Shown: positions 54,384 through 64,000 of the stretch, one piece after another
How positions within the stretch are numbered: position 1 is the stretch's first letter
Layout of the letters: each line of letters opens with the position of its first letter
NCBI RefSeq assembly: GCF_011044155.1
Contig: NZ_CP049056.1
Location: 1,736,001-1,800,000, forward strand
Direction: 5' to 3'
DNA: 64,000 nucleotides
Origin: Pikeienuella piscinae
GTDB taxonomy: Bacteria > Pseudomonadota > Alphaproteobacteria > Rhodobacterales > Rhodobacteraceae
Position numbers and translations under genes: made by a program
The notes under the pieces: model-generated
What the model was told of the DNA's origin: nothing
The model's input: only the letters and a program-made list of their open reading frames with translations
The model's database searches: none

Positions 54384-55562
54384 ATGCACGCGCCATCTCA
54401 GCAAACCATCGAACCCGCCCGGATTACGCGCGTCGCGGTCGCGCCGCTGATCGGCGAAAGCCCTCCTGGCGGCTGGTCGAACGAGATCAAGCCGGACGAC
54501 TCGGTCCACGCCCTCGTGGCGGTAAGCACAGATACGGGGGTCACCGGCTTCGGCAGCGCCTTCACCGACGGCCGGCTGGTCGAGGCGGCCGCCAGGGTGC
54601 TCGAGCCGCTGTTGCTCGGCGAGAACGCGCTGGAGCCGATGAAAGTCAGCGAGAAACTCCATCAGAACACGTTCTGGATGGGGCGTGGCGGATCGCTGAC
54701 GCATGCGATCAGCGGGATCGACATCGCGCTCTGGGACATTCTGGGCAAGGCCACGGGGCTTTCCGTTGGCCAGCTCGCCGGCGGCCGTCACCGCAGGCGC
54801 GTGACGCCATACTGCTCACTTCTCATGGATGCGCCCGAGGTGATGGCGGACGAGATCATACGCTTTCGCGAGCAGGGATTCAGAGCGTTCAAAATTGGCT
54901 GGGGTCCGTTCGGCAGACGGGACGACCCGGCGCTCGACGAGGCCATCATCGGCGCAGCCCGGCGCGCCCTGCCTGACGGCGGCAAGCTGATGGTCGACGC
55001 CGGGGCCAGCGACGCCTATTGGCCGAACGGGCTGAAATGGGCGCTGCGCACCGCCGACATGCTCGCCGCGCATGATGTCGCCTGGTTCGAGGAGCCCCTG
55101 CCCCCTGACGCGATCGACGATTTCGTCGAGCTGCGCCGCCAGAGCAGAACCCCGATCGCCGGTGGCGAAGTGCTGACTCGCCGCCAGTCCTATTTCCCCT
55201 TTTTCACGCGAGGCGCCTTTGACATCGTTCAGCCGGACGTGACGAAGGTCGGCGGCTTCAGCGAGCAACGCCGCATCGCTTGGATGGCGCAGGATTTCGG
55301 CGTTCGCTATGTCGGCCATGGCTGGAACACGGCGCTCGGGCTCGCCGCGGATCTGCAACTGGCCACAGCGCTGCCGAATGTCGACCTGGTCGAATATATC
55401 GGCGGCAGCGCCTATGTGGACAATATCATGACCGACCCGTTCAGCCTCGATTCCGACGGCATGCTGACCATTCCTGACAAACCCGGCCTCGGTGTCGCGC
55501 TGGACCCGGACAAGGTCGCTCGCTACGCGCCCGATGCCGCGCAGCTCTTCGCCGATAGCTGA
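54384..55562 (+). CDS. Enolase-superfamily enzyme (mandelate racemase/muconate lactonizing type), paralogue 2
   Basis: 392 residues. The metal ligands are Asp205 (LMVDAGAS), Glu236/237 (WFEEPL) and Glu262 (IAGGEV), with His312 in YVGHGWNTALGLAADLQ and Asp285 in QPDVTKVGG. The catalytic strand is AFKIGWGPFG (Lys170), again K-x-G-W-G-P instead of K-x-K, like paralogue 1. It is likely to act on a related substrate or a second step. GGAGGA lies 6 bases before the ATG. It starts 95 bases from the divergent deacylase and carries operator site 1 in between. Confidence 0.87.
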   Translation: MHAPSQQTIEPARITRVAVAPLIGESPPGGWSNEIKPDDSVHALVAVSTDTGVTGFGSAFTDGRLVEAAARVLEPLLLGENALEPMKVSEKLHQNTFWMGRGGSLTHAISGIDIALWDILGKATGLSVGQLAGGRHRRRVTPYCSLLMDAPEVMADEIIRFREQGFRAFKIGWGPFGRRDDPALDEAIIGAARRALPDGGKLMVDAGASDAYWPNGLKWALRTADMLAAHDVAWFEEPLPPDAIDDFVELRRQSRTPIAGGEVLTRRQSYFPFFTRGAFDIVQPDVTKVGGFSEQRRIAWMAQDFGVRYVGHGWNTALGLAADLQLATALPNVDLVEYIGGSAYVDNIMTDPFSLDSDGMLTIPDKPGLGVALDPDKVARYAPDAAQLFADS

Positions 55563-55589
55563 ACCCAAGCCATCCGCGCGGCGGCACGT

Positions 55590-56330
55590 TCAATCGGGAC
55601 TTCGCGTTTCGAGCTGTCGCAGCCGTTCGACGAAACCCTCGTAGTCGATCGCCTGGGTGTAGTCGAGAATATGCACTTTCATCGCTTTTTCGGTGGCGTT
55701 CATGTCGCCCTCGGTCAGCGACTCGAGGAGGCTGTCGTGCTCAGAGACGATGCTCGCGAGTTCCTTCTGAAAGGTCGACAGACCGAATATGATCGTCAAC
55801 TGGCGCGACAGCGGCTCCCATAGCTGAAGCAGAATCTCGTTGCCGGATATGTCGCACAGCACGCGATGAAACTCCGCGTCCAGCCGGGCCACCTCGTAGG
55901 CGTCCTTTCGCCGGGCGGCCGCGTGCAGATCCGCGACCACTTTCTCCAGCGGCCGGAGTAGGTCCGGATCGTCCCTCATCTTCTCCAGCACTTCGCGCGC
56001 CGCTAAAGTCTCCAGCGCGAGCCGGACCTTGAGGATTTTCTCCAGCCGCTCGACGCCGACATCCATGAGCCGCATGCCGCGATAGCGCGTGTTGACGACG
56101 ATCCCCTGGCTTTCCAGAATTCTCAACGCCTCACGGACGGGAACGCGGCTGACATTCAGCGACCGCGCGATTTCAGCTTCCACGATCCTGTCGCCCGGCA
56201 GGAATACGCCCGTGGCGGTCGCTTCGACGATCGCGTCGACCACCTGGTCCACCAGGGTACGCGTCTCCAGAGGACGAAGTTTCTTCATGTCGCCCTTGTT
56301 CCTGCGCGCGCCGCGAATGGATGTGGCCAT
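55590..56330 (-). CDS. GntR-family (FCD subfamily) transcriptional regulator
   Basis: 246 residues. An N-terminal winged helix-turn-helix (GDRIVEAEIARSLNVSRVPVREALRILESQGIVVNTRYRGMRL) precedes an all-helical FCD ligand domain with LDAEFHRVLCDISGN, including metal-binding residues typical of the subfamily. The start could be the ATG at 56330 (GAGG 5 bases upstream) or 56288 (MKKLRPLE); I keep the first. It sits in the middle of the catabolic cluster and follows the dehydrogenase gene (136 bases upstream on the same strand). The paired GTATA-N4-TATAC dyads in both divergent promoters are its probable operators. Confidence 0.9.
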   Translation of the reverse strand: MATSIRGARRNKGDMKKLRPLETRTLVDQVVDAIVEATATGVFLPGDRIVEAEIARSLNVSRVPVREALRILESQGIVVNTRYRGMRLMDVGVERLEKILKVRLALETLAAREVLEKMRDDPDLLRPLEKVVADLHAAARRKDAYEVARLDAEFHRVLCDISGNEILLQLWEPLSRQLTIIFGLSTFQKELASIVSEHDSLLESLTEGDMNATEKAMKVHILDYTQAIDYEGFVERLRQLETRSPD

Positions 56331-56466
56331 ATTATCCTCATCGGGCCGGGCGCCCGGCGACGGATACGCAAGGACAACTGGCGTCTGCCCTCGAGGATAC
56401 GTTCAGCCCACGAGCGACCGGGAAGTTCAAGACAGTTCCCTCATTTAATCCCAAATCATCTTCCTG

Positions 56467-57405
56467 TCAGCACTCGCCGATCGGCGTCAGGAGCGGCTTT
56501 CCGTCGAAGAACGCTCTCAGATTGGCCTTCACCAGATCGCACGCCGCCTCCCAGGTCTCGACCGTTCCTCCACCGCGATGTGGCGTCAGCACGACGTTCT
56601 CCAGCGCCTTCAGCCGTTCCGGAACCTCCGGCTCATGTTCGAAGACGTCGAGCCCGGCGCCGGCGATCGCACCGGTTTCCAGCGCCTCGATCAGCGCCTG
56701 TTCGTCGATCACGGCGCCGCGGGATATGTTGACGACAATGCCGTCCGGACCCAGCGCTTCAAGCGCGGCGCGATCGACGAGATGATGGGTCGCGTCCCCG
56801 CCGGGACACGCCACGACCAGGTAATCGCAAGCCGCGGCGAGAGATAGCAGAGAGGGATGGTGAACGGCGTCGACGCCGGGAACCTTCCGGCGGTTATGAT
56901 AGGCGATGCTCATGTCGAAAGCGCGCGCCCGCGCGGCGATGGCCTGGCCGATGCGTCCCAGGCCGAGGACGCCCATGCGCCGCCCGTGGAAGCGACGCGC
57001 CAACGGGTATCCGCCCGACGACCACCGCCCATCACGCACGAAGCGGTCGCCGCGCACGATCTCGCGGCCGACGGCGAGCAGAAGGCCCAGCGCAAGGTCG
57101 GCCACGCAGCCATCCGTCACATCCGGCGTGTTGGTGACAGGTATGTTCCGTCTGCCGGCGGCGGCCACGTCGACCTTTTCATAACCCGCACCGGCGTTGG
57201 CGATCAGTCTCAGGGCGGGAAGCGCGTCGATGAGCGCGGCGTCGACCGGACCGGCGGCGACGAGCGCCTCCACCCGCGCGGCGACCGCGGGATCGAGCGC
57301 TGCGGCGCCGCCCCCTGGCAGGCGATGCAGGACGAAATCCTGCGCGAAGCGCTGCAGGTACCAGTCTGGGCCATCGCCGACGAACAGAATTTCCGGCTTG
57401 GACAT
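56467..57405 (-). CDS. D-2-hydroxyacid dehydrogenase
   Basis: 312 residues. The NAD-binding motif GLGRIGQAIA lies in the middle. The catalytic triad is Arg in NISRGAVID, Glu in HEPEVPE and His in LTPHRGGGT, typical of the glyoxylate/hydroxypyruvate reductase group. It would reduce a 2-oxoacid or oxidise a D-2-hydroxyacid made in the pathway. Divergent from the ABC binding-protein gene, with operator site 2 in the 166-base gap. Confidence 0.9.
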   Translation of the reverse strand: MSKPEILFVGDGPDWYLQRFAQDFVLHRLPGGGAAALDPAVAARVEALVAAGPVDAALIDALPALRLIANAGAGYEKVDVAAAGRRNIPVTNTPDVTDGCVADLALGLLLAVGREIVRGDRFVRDGRWSSGGYPLARRFHGRRMGVLGLGRIGQAIAARARAFDMSIAYHNRRKVPGVDAVHHPSLLSLAAACDYLVVACPGGDATHHLVDRAALEALGPDGIVVNISRGAVIDEQALIEALETGAIAGAGLDVFEHEPEVPERLKALENVVLTPHRGGGTVETWEAACDLVKANLRAFFDGKPLLTPIGEC

Positions 57406-57477
57406 TGTCTTCTCCTTGTTCCCTGAGCCTGGGACACACCTTCAACAGGCGTCGGCACTCCATCCTTGACTCTGAAA

Positions 57478-57501
57478 ATATCGTATACGATTATACGATA
57501 T
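57478..57501. promoter_or_regulatory. GntR operator, site 2: ATATCGTATA-N4-TATACGATAT
   Basis: Perfect 10-bp arms 57478-57487 and 57492-57501 with centre CGAT. The inner part is GTATA-N4-TATAC at 57483-57496, the same as site 1, and TCGTATACGA (57481-57490) is itself a palindrome. TTGACT at 57466-57471 upstream could be the -35 for the ABC operon, so bound repressor would block its promoter. It lies between the divergent dehydrogenase and transporter genes. Confidence 0.78.
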
Positions 57502-57571
57502 AGTCCAAGTGGAATGATGGAACGGTCACATTCGGCGCCCCGCCGGTTGACAGATTTGGGAGGAGACTCGG

Positions 57572-59149
57572 ATGGCCTGGACAAGACGTGATTTTCTCAA
57601 GACCAGCGCGATGGTCGGTGTATCGGCGTCGGGCGCGGCGGCGCCTTTCGGCGTCGCGGCGCAGGCGAGCGAAACGCCGAAAGCCGGAGGCGCGGCTGTC
57701 GTCGCCATGAACGCGGCCACTGAAACCATCGACCCGCATTTTTCACGATCGCAGGCTGCGCGCAACGTGCTCATGCATATGTATGAAACGCTCGTGACGA
57801 TCGGCGAAAACGGCGCGCCCAAACTGCAGCTCGCTGAAAACCTCGAAGTTTCTAAAGACTATCAGACCTATACGTTCAGCCTGCGCAAGGGAGTGCCGTT
57901 TCACAACGGCAAGGAGATGACCTCGGAAGACGTGAAGCGCTCACTGGAGCGCTATGCGCGCGTCAGCCCCGAAAAGATCAGGCTCGAACCGGTGGACCGT
58001 ATCACCACCCCCGACGCCAGCACGGTCGTGGTCCAGCTCAAGCGACCGGTTCCCAGCTGGATCGAGTTGATCAAGTCGCCGGCCTCGCCTCTCACAATCA
58101 TTCCGTCCGAAGAGTGCGACAAGGGCGCCAACGATATCGCCTCGATCGCCACCGGTCCGTTCGAGTTCGTAGAATGGGACGGCGTGACCCAACTCGGCAT
58201 GCGCAAGTTCGCCGATTACAAACCGAACGATGCTTTCGACGGCCGCGACGGCTATGGCGGAAAACGCACCGCATGGCTCGACGAGGTCACCTTCAAGGTG
58301 GTGACCGAGGCGAGCAGCCGCGTCAGCGGCGTGCAGGTCGGTGAGTTCACGCTGGCCGACGACATTCCGATTCCGGCCGCGAAACGTCTGGAGCGCGACG
58401 GCGCGTTCAAGACCTATGACAGGCTTCCCATCTCGATCAATCTCGTGCCGATGAACGTGGCGCGCGCGCCGACGGACAAGAGACTGGTCCGCTCCGCGAT
58501 TCAGCATGTGTTGAACACCGAGGAGATCATGGGCATCGCCACCGACGGCTTGTTCCAGCTCAACCCGTCCTTCGTTTATCCTGACAGTCCTTTCTACCCG
58601 GAAAAGGCGGACGAACTCGTCTACAATCGGGCGGATCCGGAGCACGCCAAGGCGCTGCTCGAGGAGGCGGGATACGCCGGCGAAGAAGTGGTGCTGTTGA
58701 CCAGCTCGGATATCGCGTCACTGAAGGAAGCCGCCGTGGTCATGGCGGAGCAGATCAAGTCCATCGGCATTCCGGTCGACATGAAAGTACTCGATTGGCC
58801 GGGCGCCAACGCGATGCGTGCGGACCCGACCGCCTACAACATGTTCAGCACCGCCTACGCGATTCAGCCGATGCTTGGCCCCTTCCAGTATCAGCGCCTC
58901 GTGTCGGGACCGGACAACTGGTTCTATTATGACGACGATCCGAAGATGGAAGACGCTTGGGACCGCCTGCTGAGCGCCGGAAACGATCCGGACCGGGCGG
59001 CCGCGTGGTGGGATATCGAGCATCACCTGAACCACGAGGCTTATCTGCTGAAGCTCGGCGACCGTGGAATCAAGCAGGCCTCGGCAAGCAGTTTGCAGAA
59101 CTTCGCGCCTTTCGACGCGATGCGCATGTGGGACGTCTGGCTGTCATGA
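57572..59149 (+). CDS. Periplasmic substrate-binding protein of an oligopeptide-type ABC importer (SBP family 5)
   Basis: 525 residues. A twin-arginine signal peptide (TRRDFLKTSAMVGV, cleaved about residue 30) means it is exported folded. The SBP_bac_5 core is recognised by LAENLEVSKDYQTYTFSLRKGVPFHNGKEMTSEDVKRSLERY and the later blocks DPEHAKALLEEAGY. Ligand is peptide-like or related; not determined. GGAGGAG precedes the ATG. First gene of a five-gene ABC operon (57572-62960). Confidence 0.92.
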   Translation: MAWTRRDFLKTSAMVGVSASGAAAPFGVAAQASETPKAGGAAVVAMNAATETIDPHFSRSQAARNVLMHMYETLVTIGENGAPKLQLAENLEVSKDYQTYTFSLRKGVPFHNGKEMTSEDVKRSLERYARVSPEKIRLEPVDRITTPDASTVVVQLKRPVPSWIELIKSPASPLTIIPSEECDKGANDIASIATGPFEFVEWDGVTQLGMRKFADYKPNDAFDGRDGYGGKRTAWLDEVTFKVVTEASSRVSGVQVGEFTLADDIPIPAAKRLERDGAFKTYDRLPISINLVPMNVARAPTDKRLVRSAIQHVLNTEEIMGIATDGLFQLNPSFVYPDSPFYPEKADELVYNRADPEHAKALLEEAGYAGEEVVLLTSSDIASLKEAAVVMAEQIKSIGIPVDMKVLDWPGANAMRADPTAYNMFSTAYAIQPMLGPFQYQRLVSGPDNWFYYDDDPKMEDAWDRLLSAGNDPDRAAAWWDIEHHLNHEAYLLKLGDRGIKQASASSLQNFAPFDAMRMWDVWLS

Positions 59150-59171
59150 CGCCCTGCGCCCAGAGCGATTG

Positions 59172-60116
59172 ATGATCGATATCGTGGTTCGCCGGTTGGT
59201 CGGCATGGTGCCGGTGCTGATCGGCGTTAGCCTGATCACCTTCGCGCTGATCCAGATCATTCCCGGCGACGCGGCGGTCGTGATCGCCGGGCCTGACGCC
59301 TCCACCGATCAGGTGGAGGCGATCCGGGAGGTGCTGGGGCTTGATCGGCCGCTGCACGTTCAGCTTGGCATCTGGTACTGGAATCTTCTCCAGGGAGACC
59401 TCGGCGATTCGTTCCTGCTCGGCCGCAGTGTGACGCAGGCGATCATGGAGCGGCTTCCCGTAACAATGCTCCTGACCACTTATTCCATCCTGCTGACGAT
59501 GCCCCTTGGCGTCGCCGCCGGGCTGATCGCCGCGTACCGGCAGAACACCTGGGTGGACACCGCCGTCATGTCGGTTGCGCTGGTAGGGGTTTCGGTTCCC
59601 AGTTTCTGGTTGAGCGTGATGGGCATTCTGCTTTTTTCCGTCACGCTCGGCTGGCTGCCGACCAGCGGTTACGTTCCGCCCGAGGAGGGGCTCATCGCCT
59701 GCCTGCGCTCGCTCACCCTGCCGGCCATATCGCTGGCCGTCTTCCAGATTGGTCTTCTTGCGCGCATGACCCGGGCGACGACGCTCGAGGTTCTCCGCCA
59801 GGATTTCATTCGCACCGCGCGCGCCAAAGGCGTCTCCGAATGGCGGGCCGTCGCCAGGCACGCCTTGTCGAATGTCATGATTCCGATCGTCACCGTGGTC
59901 GGCCTGCTTGTGAACGTGGCGCTTGCGGGCGCCGTGGTGATTGAACAGATCTTCGTGCTCCCGGGCCTCGGCCAACTGGTCGTACAGGGCATCCTGCGTC
60001 GGGACTTCCCCGTCATCCAGGGATCCATACTCGCGGTCGCCGTATTGCTGGTGGCGATCAACCTGATTGTCGATCTCCTTTACGCCTATCTCGATCCAAG
60101 GCTCCGCAATGACTGA
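59172..60116 (+). CDS. ABC importer permease, DppB type
   Basis: 314 residues with six transmembrane helices. Family features are RRLVGMVPVLIGVSLITFALIQIIPGDAA and the EAA loop DFIRTARAKGVSEWRAVARHALSN that docks with the ATPases. It starts 22 bases after the binding-protein stop. The open frame is longer, but the ATG at 59172 gives the classic N-terminus MIDIVVRRLVG. Overlaps the next permease gene by 8 bases. Confidence 0.93.
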   Translation: MIDIVVRRLVGMVPVLIGVSLITFALIQIIPGDAAVVIAGPDASTDQVEAIREVLGLDRPLHVQLGIWYWNLLQGDLGDSFLLGRSVTQAIMERLPVTMLLTTYSILLTMPLGVAAGLIAAYRQNTWVDTAVMSVALVGVSVPSFWLSVMGILLFSVTLGWLPTSGYVPPEEGLIACLRSLTLPAISLAVFQIGLLARMTRATTLEVLRQDFIRTARAKGVSEWRAVARHALSNVMIPIVTVVGLLVNVALAGAVVIEQIFVLPGLGQLVVQGILRRDFPVIQGSILAVAVLLVAINLIVDLLYAYLDPRLRND

Positions 60117-60987
60117 CGCGAACGCGGAACCGGTTTCCGGTCGGCCCACTGCGCCATGGCGCAAAACACTACGCCGGCTGTTCGGCCACAGGGGATTCGT
60201 GATCGGCGCGGTTATCCTCGTCATCATGCTCGTCATCGCCGTCGCGGGGGTGCTGGGCGTGACCGGCGATCCGCTGGCGATCAGCTACAAGTCGCGCCTC
60301 GTCCCGCCGTCGCAGGAGTTCCTCTTCGGCACGGACCATTACGGGCGAAGCATATTCACCCGGGTCATGGCCGGCGCCCATCTATCCCTCGTCATCGGCG
60401 CCAGCGTCGTCGCGATCACCGCCGTCTTGGGCACATTGATCGGGGCCGCCGCGGGTTACTTCCAGCGGCTCGACGGGATCATCATGCGCAGTATGGACGC
60501 CCTGATGGCGTTTCCGCCATTGATGCTCGCGATCGCCATCGCGGCGGCCCTGGGAATGGGGCTCGTCAACCTCGTCGTCGCGCTCGGCGTCACGTACACG
60601 CCGCGCACCGCGCGCATCGCACGGGCTGCGGTTCTCGGCGTCAGAAGGGCTGAATACGTCGAATCCGCCCGCCTTTCAGGCGCCAGCGACAGCCGCATTA
60701 TCCTGCGGCACATCCTGCCCAACAGCATGGCGCCGCTCGTCGTCGATCTGACGTTCGTCTTCGCCTATGCGATCCTGGCGGAAGCCGCGCTCAGTTTTCT
60801 CGGTGTCGGGCCGCCTCCTCCGACGCCCACATGGGGCAACATCATCGCCGAAGGGCGAGACTACATGGTCGAGGCGCCGTGGATCAGCATCTTTCCCGGC
60901 TTGATCATCGCCTTCACAGTGCTCGGGCTGAACATGCTCGGCGACGGTTTGCGGGACGTTCTCGATCCGCGTCTGAACGCGTCATAG
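60109..60987 (+). CDS. ABC importer permease, DppC type
   Basis: 292 residues with six transmembrane helices. DppC features include [25 protein letters not shown] and the EAA loop [24 protein letters not shown]. It starts 8 bases inside the end of the preceding permease gene, a translational coupling seen in most dpp-type operons. With DppB it forms the membrane channel. Confidence 0.93.
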   Translation: MTDANAEPVSGRPTAPWRKTLRRLFGHRGFVIGAVILVIMLVIAVAGVLGVTGDPLAISYKSRLVPPSQEFLFGTDHYGRSIFTRVMAGAHLSLVIGASVVAITAVLGTLIGAAAGYFQRLDGIIMRSMDALMAFPPLMLAIAIAAALGMGLVNLVVALGVTYTPRTARIARAAVLGVRRAEYVESARLSGASDSRIILRHILPNSMAPLVVDLTFVFAYAILAEAALSFLGVGPPPPTPTWGNIIAEGRDYMVEAPWISIFPGLIIAFTVLGLNMLGDGLRDVLDPRLNAS

Positions 60988-60996
60988 GACGAAAGC

Positions 60997-61982
<986 letters not shown>

Positions 61983-61986
<4 letters not shown>

Positions 61987-62960
61987 GAACAAGCGAGCCT
62001 CTCGTGGTCGTGTCCGGCCTGACCAAGCATTTCCGCGTCCATGGCGGTCTATTGCGGCGCAAACCGCAGGTCGTGCACGCAGTGGACGATGTGAATTTCG
62101 AGATCAACGCCGGCGAGACGCTGGGGCTGGTGGGCGAATCGGGCTGCGGCAAGTCGACAGTCGGCCGGCTGGTGGTGCGCCTGATCGAGCCGAGCGCGGG
62201 CAGCGTCCGTCTCAACGGCCAGGAGTTATGCGATCTGGACGGCCGCGCGCTCAGGGCCCGTCGCCGGCAATGCCAGTTCATTTTCCAGGATCCCTATGGA
62301 TCGCTCAACCCGCGCATGCGCGTGGCGGACATCATCGCCGAGCCGATGGCGATCGAGGCCAGCCTCTCAGCTGCGGAACGCGCGGAACGCGTGACCGAAC
62401 TGCTCCACCTTGTCGGTCTGCCGGAGCATGCGGCGCAGAAGTATCCGCACGAATTCTCCGGCGGTCAGCGCCAGCGGATCTGCATCGCGCGGGCCCTGTC
62501 TCTCAATCCTCGCTTCATCGTCTGCGATGAGCCGGTTTCCGCTCTCGACGTTTCGGTCCAGGCGCAAGTCGTCAACCTGATGCGGAAGTTGCAGCGGGAT
62601 CTGGGGCTGAGCTATCTCTTCATCTCGCACGACCTGTCAGTCGTGCGCCACATCGCCGATCGCGTCGCGGTGATGTATCTGGGAAAGCTGGTGGAAATCG
62701 CGACAAAGCGGCAGCTTTACGCCAATCCAAGCCATCCGTATACGCGCGCGCTTCTCGCCGCCGTTCCTGAGCCCGATCCGCAGAGCCGAACGCAGCCGGT
62801 GGAACTCGCCGGAGACATTCCCAGCCCCATCGATCCGCCGAAAGGCTGCCGGTTCCATACGCGCTGCCCACTCGCCTTCGACCGCTGCCGCGTCGAGGAG
62901 CCGGTTTTGAGAGAGACCACTGACGGACACGCCGCCGCCTGCCATCTCTCCTCCCCGTGA
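61983..62960 (+). CDS. ABC importer ATPase, DppF type
   Basis: 325 residues. Walker [10 protein letters not shown], the signature [14 protein letters not shown], Walker [13 protein letters not shown], and the C-terminal cysteine pattern [15 protein letters not shown] are all intact. The ATG overlaps the stop of the preceding ATPase gene (ATGA at 61983-61986). Last gene of the operon; no terminator could be identified in the next 100 bases. Confidence 0.94.
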
Positions 62961-63381
62961 GCCCGATCGCGACGGTGTGACGCCTGAACTCGCGGGACGT
63001 ATATTCGCCGTCAGGTCACGGAGATGATCTGGAAAGCGCGGACGTTCAGGCCTTCCGCCGGGTCAAGGCGGGAGCGGGCGCGTACGCCGGACGCTGAAGA
63101 AGCGACGCCGGCTGCTCAACCATCGCACCCAGCAAACCCGCATCGCGGATGAGACGAACGCTCCCGTTCGGAGATTGCGTTCAGAACGCCCTGATCCCGC
63201 GATGACGAACGGATCGCGACCATGTCGATCACGCGCCCGTCTCTTCAGCCAAACCGAATGGATACCAGCAGCCCCGCCCCTCTCGTTCAGACGAGAAACC
63301 GGCTGAGCGGGCACCAGCACACGCATCAAATGGGACACTAAGCTATTGAAACTACGTATATGCTTCGTGCGCCTGAAAAAA
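62961..63381. other. Gap between the ABC operon and tRNA-Leu
   Basis: 421 bases without a supported gene. Open frames on both strands are arginine-rich and overlap each other. No repeat of the tRNA-Leu 3' end, and no integrase, was seen that would show an integration junction. Confidence 0.45.
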
Positions 63382-63468
63382 TGGTGCCCAGGAGAAGACT
63401 CGAACTTCCACGTCCTTGCGGACACCAGCACCTGAAGCTGGCGCGTCTACCAATTCCGCCACCTGGGC
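63382..63468 (-). tRNA. tRNA-Leu (anticodon CAG)
   Basis: 87 bases including CCA (TGG at 63382-63384). Acceptor arms GCCCAGG/CCTGGGC pair fully (63462-63468 and 63386-63392). The anticodon loop TTCAGGT gives CAG at 63434-63432. A long variable arm (GTGTCCGCAAGGACGT) makes it class II, as expected for leucine. Confidence 0.97.
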
Positions 63469-63484
63469 TCCGGGGCGAGACGGC

Positions 63485-63513
63485 CATTTACGCCGGGCGA
63501 GGTGGGCTGTCAA
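63485..63513 (-). promoter_or_regulatory. Promoter of tRNA-Leu
   Basis: On the minus strand TTGACA (63513-63508) and TAAATG (63490-63485) are separated by 17 bases, ending 16 bases before the tRNA 5' end. It overlaps the last codons of the neighbouring gene. Confidence 0.7.
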
Positions 63514-64000
63514 CATGCGCCGCGACGCCGAAATAATCCCGACTCGGAATGAACCTCGCAAGCCTGGCGGCCTCAGCCCAGCGGGCTTCCTCCTCCCGCG
63601 CGCCGATCATCACCACGGCGCCGCCAGGAAGCGCGAGCGGGGCGAGCGCGGCGCGGATCGCGGAACGCGCCGCGCCCCAGCCCGCTTCCGGCGCCGGAGC
63701 CGGAGCGGCGCCGGCGAAGGGCGCGCCGGCGACGCATTCAAGCTCCCGCAGAAAGGGTTCTGCGTCCTCTTCGGGCGGCGAAAGCGCGAGGAGCGAGCAC
63801 TTGCGGACCGCGCGCAGCCGGTCCTGCACTTCCGAAGGCATCTCCAACTGGCGGCGCAGCCTGAGCTGCAGCCCGTCGACGGTGAAAAGAAAGCCGACGA
63901 TATCGCGGCCCGTGCCCATAAGGATCGAGGCGTAGGCCGGATATGCGAGGCCCAGCGCCGCCGCCCGGCGCACGCGGATGCGCACGATTTCGATCGGGAC
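63488..64000 (-). CDS. Hypothetical protein, 5' end outside the window
   Basis: At least 170 residues; the frame is still open at the right edge (VPIEIVRIRVRRAAAL...), so the true start probably lies beyond 64000. A GTG at 63985 is possible but has no clear ribosome-binding site in view. The visible part has GRDIVGFLFTVDGLQLRLRRQLEMP and a C-terminal VVMIGAREEEARWAEAARLARFIPSRDYFG. I do not recognise the family. It is not membrane-bound by sequence. The stop overlaps the tRNA-Leu promoter. Confidence 0.65.
   Translation of the reverse strand, partial: VPIEIVRIRVRRAAALGLAYPAYASILMGTGRDIVGFLFTVDGLQLRLRRQLEMPSEVQDRLRAVRKCSLLALSPPEEDAEPFLRELECVAGAPFAGAAPAPAPEAGWGAARSAIRAALAPLALPGGAVVMIGAREEEARWAEAARLARFIPSRDYFGVAAHVDSPPRPA

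Noticed and set aside
63063-63431. Minus-strand frame running from tRNA-Leu into the gap
   Set aside because: It begins inside the tRNA gene and has no recognisable domain.

Overview
The window is a GC-rich stretch of an alphaproteobacterial chromosome, most likely Rhodobacterales or a close relative. The evidence is a MipZ division-plane ATPase, a phasin gene behind TGC-rich motifs, a ClpS-ClpA pair, a D,D-carboxypeptidase with a SPOR domain, an AcuI-type acrylyl-CoA reductase, and an EcfG-like GGAAC-N16-CGTT promoter in front of a CsbD stress gene. No rRNA, CRISPR array, integrase, transposase or complete insertion sequence was seen. Two tRNA genes are present, Tyr(GTA) at 42.2 kb and Leu(CAG) at 63.4 kb.

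Region by region. 0-2.3 kb: the end of a minus-strand tetronate/threonate catabolic operon (ltnD-otnK-otnC, tightly overlapping). 2.8-11.5 kb: mixed housekeeping and detoxification genes (peroxiredoxin, rsmD, acuI, LpxR-like outer-membrane deacylase, alpha/beta hydrolase, glutathione-type isomerase, prs, csbD, a TetR/SRPBCC pair, a threonine dehydratase-like enzyme). 11.6-16.3 kb: rpmE, mipZ, ugd, a secreted D,D-carboxypeptidase and a phasin. 16.3-20.5 kb: clpS with a hairpin leader, clpA and a DUF3095 protein. 20.5-24.5 kb: a MotA/MotB-like stator pair with a very long coiled coil, a GNAT acetyltransferase and a small protein resembling a lone histidine-kinase phosphoacceptor domain. 24.7-26.3 kb: efp-cupin-suhB operon. 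26.5-33.4 kb: M32 carboxypeptidase, slyX, LysR regulator, two cytochromes c, a DMT exporter, yggT/DUF167, a peroxiredoxin-like protein and a secreted lectin-like protein. 33.5-42.2 kb: argG with a coupled micro-ORF, SDR, amidohydrolase plus MmcQ-like gene, nitronate monooxygenase, acyl-CoA ligase, an aminotransferase resembling R-selective amine transaminases, and a STAS protein.

The part between the two tRNA genes (42.3-63.4 kb) reads as accessory DNA. It starts with a Crp/Fnr regulator, a tiny membrane ORF and a cyclase-TolB-TPR protein. Next is a convergent pair that is hard to place: a vanadium-haloperoxidase/PAP2-type enzyme with a Gly-Gln tail coded by a hexanucleotide repeat, and an 888-residue protein of unknown family with an HEMGH metalloprotease signature. 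Then comes a compact catabolic cluster: two enolase-superfamily paralogues with an unusual KxGWGP catalytic strand, an MlrC-type M81 metallopeptidase, an aspartoacylase-family deacylase, a D-2-hydroxyacid dehydrogenase, a GntR/FCD repressor and a complete five-gene oligopeptide-type ABC importer.

Both divergent promoter regions of this cluster carry the same dyad, GTATA-N4-TATAC, which makes the cluster a probable single GntR regulon. By inference the transporter imports a peptide-like or N-acylated compound. The hydrolases would release it, and the enolase-superfamily enzymes and dehydrogenase would process the acid or hydroxyacid. The substrate cannot be read from the sequence.

Limits: family assignments come from reading motifs, not from database searches. 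Several starts (noted in the entries) were moved to internal codons on the basis of ribosome-binding sites, overlaps or domain boundaries.
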